Of a stretch of 6,018 bases of DNA, positions 4,930 through 6,018 are shown one piece after another. Both the position numbers and the translations under genes were made by a program. Position 1 is the first letter of the stretch. Each line of letters starts with the position of its first letter. This DNA comes from Actinomycetota bacterium (GTDB taxonomy: Bacteria > Actinomycetota > Actinomycetes > Streptosporangiales > Streptosporangiaceae): assembly GCA_003168295.1 (NCBI GenBank), contig PMST01000223.1, forward strand, positions 13,090 to 19,107. Direction: 5' to 3'. The notes below the pieces were generated by a model that saw only the letters and a program-made list of their open reading frames with translations, had not been told where the DNA came from and searched no databases.

Positions 4930-5454
4930 TCAGCCGACGGGGCGGACGCTGGCGGCGTGGCGGCGGGCTAGGTCGCGGTAGATGGCGGGGTTGGTGTCCA
5001 CCCATACCTTGGCTTGTCCGCTCACCTCCCCGAGGACGCGCGCCGGGACGCCTACGACGAGCATGCCGTCCGCGATGACCATTCCCGGCGGCACGGTGCA
5101 GCCCGCCGCGACCAGGGCACGGCGGCCCACGACCGCGCGGTCGAGGACCGTGGCGCCGTTGCCGATCAGCGCCTCGGCGTGGACGACGCAGCCGTGTACC
5201 ACGCACAGGTGACCGACGGTCGCGCCCTCGCCGACCTCGGTGATCGGGTCGTCGCCGCCGTGCAGCACCGACCCGTCCTGGATGTTCGCGCCCCGGCGGA
5301 TGATAATCGGCCCGAAATCGGCCCGCAGCACGGCGCCGTACCAGATTGAGGCCTGCGCCTCCACCCGCACGTCGCCGACCAGGGTGGCCGTGGGCGCGAT
5401 CCATGCCTCCGGGCTGACCTGGGGCTCGCGGCCCTCAAAGCTGAAGAGTGGCAT
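4930..5454 (-). CDS. Gamma-carbonic-anhydrase-like hexapeptide-repeat protein
   Basis: The 174-residue protein (from ATG 5454) begins MPLFSFEGREP and folds as a left-handed beta-helix of hexapeptide repeats, forming trimers in this family. The gamma-carbonic anhydrase zinc site is complete: His65 (NIQDGSVLH), His82 and His87 (ATVGHLCVVHG), with the conserved Arg44/Asp46 (LRADFGP) and Gln59/Asp60. The acidic loop carrying the proton-shuttle Glu of the archaeal Cam enzyme is absent, so it is of the CamH/YrdA/PaaY-like short type. CO2 hydration is possible, but several such proteins have low activity or act in other roles. A C-terminal helix (about 140-174) packs on the helix in homologues. In-frame GTG starts at 5469 and 5478 would add 5 or 8 residues. 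ATG 5454 fits the family N-terminus best, and none of the starts has a strong SD. The MFS gene ends 57 bp upstream on the same strand, so the two are probably co-transcribed. Confidence 0.88.
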   Translation of the reverse strand: MPLFSFEGREPQVSPEAWIAPTATLVGDVRVEAQASIWYGAVLRADFGPIIIRRGANIQDGSVLHGGDDPITEVGEGATVGHLCVVHGCVVHAEALIGNGATVLDRAVVGRRALVAAGCTVPPGMVIADGMLVVGVPARVLGEVSGQAKVWVDTNPAIYRDLARRHAASVRPVG

Positions 5455-5511
5455 TTGCCCATCATGCACCTGGGCCACTTCCGTCCCCGGCGCGGGCCGG
5501 ACTGCGGGACC

Positions 5512-6018
5512 TTAGCTGGCGGCGCGGGCCGGGATCAGATGGGCGGCGCGCCAGGCTACGGCGGTAGCGGCCAGGGCCGCCACCGCGGCGGTGAGCATCG
5601 CGGCGCGGTCACCGGTAACCCCTCCGCTGACGCCCTGGGCCACGGCCGGGAGCAGGGCAGCGCCAACGGCGGCACCGATCTGGCGGCTGGTGTTGATCAT
5701 GCCTCCGACCAGTCCCTGATCGGCGTCGGCCATGCCACGACTGGCGAGCACGGTGGACCCCATCGCGGTGCCCGCCGTGCCGAAGCCGATCAGCGTCACC
5801 ACGAACAGGACCGGGCTGTAGCCGGTCGCGGGCAGGTGAGTCAGGACGAGGAAGCCGACCGCGGACGCAGCGGCGGTCACTACCAGCAGCCGCCTGATCC
5901 CGATCCGGCCGGCCAGCCGCGGGCCGAGCATGCCCATCATGAACCCGACCACGCCCTGCGGGGCGATGACCAGGCCGGTGAACAGCGGCGATTCGTGCAG
6001 GACCTGCTGCAGGTACAG
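5512..6018 (-). CDS. MFS transporter, C-terminal part (DHA2-like drug exporter family)
   Basis: The reading frame runs from the right edge to TAA at 5514-5512, giving the last 168 residues. The gene continues beyond the window. The visible part starts LYLQQVLHESPLFTGLVIAP, typical of the loop and helix in the second half of DHA2 transporters. It then shows PRLAGRIGIRR (33-43, a basic cytoplasmic loop like the MFS A-motif), hydrophobic helices at about 44-63, 69-90, 105-128 and 138-158, and the DHA2-type segment GGMINTSRQIGAAVGAAL (about 105-122). A shorter version starting at the internal GTG 5952 is in frame, but it would begin inside a helix and can be dismissed. Such proteins are inner-membrane proton antiporters exporting drugs or metabolites. 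The substrate is unknown. The carbonic-anhydrase-like gene follows on the same strand. Confidence 0.9.
   Translation of the reverse strand: MYLQQVLHESPLFTGLVIAPQGVVGFMMGMLGPRLAGRIGIRRLLVVTAAASAVGFLVLTHLPATGYSPVLFVVTLIGFGTAGTAMGSTVLASRGMADADQGLVGGMINTSRQIGAAVGAALLPAVAQGVSGGVTGDRAAMLTAAVAALAATAVAWRAAHLIPARAAS

Noticed and set aside
4706..5404. 232-codon minus-strand frame across the carbonic-anhydrase-like gene and the intergenic region
   Set aside because: Out of frame with the clear hexapeptide-repeat protein and extremely Arg/Gly/Pro-rich.

Overview
This is a high-GC window with strong third-position GC bias, so long spurious antisense reading frames are common. The families present (DUF5995, a DUF222/HNH '13E12-type' nuclease, a DHA2-like transporter, a VOC protein of the 'LLRPADLDRSxxFYRDVLGL' type) point to an actinomycete, perhaps a Streptosporangiales-like soil organism. 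That placement rests on family content and base composition only.

Layout. Positions 1-226 hold the N-terminal part of a VOC (glyoxalase-fold) protein on the minus strand, running off the left edge. Upstream of it on the same strand is a class II aldolase/adducin-family protein (301-969). A short divergent region (970-1070) follows, with an 8-bp tandem repeat that supplies the aldolase ribosome binding site and a likely leaderless promoter for a plus-strand DUF5995 gene (1071-1775). Three 18-bp tandem repeats (1777-1830) separate DUF5995 from a DenD-like NAD-dependent sugar-acid dehydrogenase (1854-2867). A convergent DUF222/HNH nuclease gene (2963-4624) lies on the minus strand. It has a consensus Shine-Dalgarno sequence, an AT-rich leader and about 300 bp of non-coding DNA upstream. 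A gamma-carbonic-anhydrase-like hexapeptide-repeat protein (4930-5454) and the C-terminal part of an MFS exporter (5512-6018, running off the right edge) follow, both on the minus strand and probably co-transcribed.

How the genes may work together. DenD oxidises D-erythronate in the tetronate pathway, where a class II aldolase-fold enzyme (OtnC) does the later decarboxylation. A DenD homologue and a class II aldolase-family gene in the same neighbourhood suggest a sugar-acid catabolic locus. However, the genes are divergent, no DUF1537 kinase (OtnK) or isomerase (OtnI) is visible, and the aldolase lacks the usual acid/base Glu, so this is only a hypothesis. The nuclease looks like an independent member of a family that is often multicopy. 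The carbonic-anhydrase-like and MFS genes form a separate minus-strand unit.

I see no tRNA, rRNA, CRISPR array, insertion sequence or phage gene, and no clearly new multi-gene system. The points most worth a second look are the active-site substitution in the aldolase, the 18-bp repeats before denD, the leaderless DUF5995 promoter, and the G-quadruplex motif inside the nuclease gene.
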